Assembly: GCA_910576775.1 (NCBI GenBank)
Contig: CAJTJV010000055.1
Span: forward strand, 1-5,146
Length of the DNA stretch: 5,146 nt
Origin: an uncultured Muribaculaceae bacterium
GTDB lineage: Bacteria; Bacteroidota; Bacteroidia; Bacteroidales; Muribaculaceae
Direction: 5' to 3'
A program made the position numbers and the translations under genes. Shown here piece after piece: positions 5,142-5,146 of the stretch (its first letter is position 1; each line of letters starts with the position of its first letter). The notes beneath the pieces were generated by a model. That model had not been told where the DNA came from, made no database searches, and saw nothing but the letters and a program-made list of their open reading frames with translations.

Positions 5142-5146
5142 AAAAA

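Noticed and set aside
1..5146. Defence system, CRISPR array, prophage or transposon cargo
   Set aside because: Every sizeable frame is a housekeeping gene or a small lipoprotein. No nuclease, transposase, recombinase, reverse transcriptase or regularly spaced short repeat array is visible.

Overview
The window looks like an ordinary chromosomal stretch of a gut-type Bacteroidota, most likely order Bacteroidales (a Muribaculaceae-like genome is my guess, not shown). The evidence is the -33/-7 promoters of the TTTG-N19/20-TAnnTTTG type in front of both tRNA genes, A-rich leaders without Shine-Dalgarno sequences, and an RluB-type pseudouridine synthase with a long Asn/Tyr/Arg/Pro/Gln-rich N-terminal extension of the kind seen in this phylum.

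Layout, left to right. Bases 1-599 carry no convincing protein gene. They hold a promoter-like box at the left edge, a cluster of stem-loops (20-114), one copy of a ~116-bp repeat (122-237), and a promoter (387-395) with a ~200-nt AT-rich leader ending in a hairpin just before the next gene. Then come rluB-like (600-2042, +), a strong terminator (2062-2096), a YrbG-type cation/calcium exchanger (2108-3082, +), a promoter and tRNA-Arg(ACG) (3209-3282, +) with its terminator, and a small lipoprotein gene (3403-3855, +). The lipoprotein gene converges on and overlaps the 3' end of a fused methionine sulfoxide reductase gene, msrAB (3825-4763, -). tRNA-Gln(TTG) follows (4870-4940, -) with its own terminator and promoter. 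A second, inverted copy of the repeat closes the window (5027-5141).

The genes do not form one pathway. They are housekeeping functions: 23S rRNA modification, ion homeostasis, two tRNAs, protein repair, and an envelope lipoprotein of unknown role. Each tRNA is a stand-alone transcription unit.

I found no defence island, CRISPR array, phage or conjugative module. The most notable signals are the inverted repeat pair bracketing six genes, the structured non-coding segment at the left edge, the tandem-repeat disordered arm on RluB, and a covarying A19-U56 tertiary pair in tRNA-Arg in place of the usual G19-C56.
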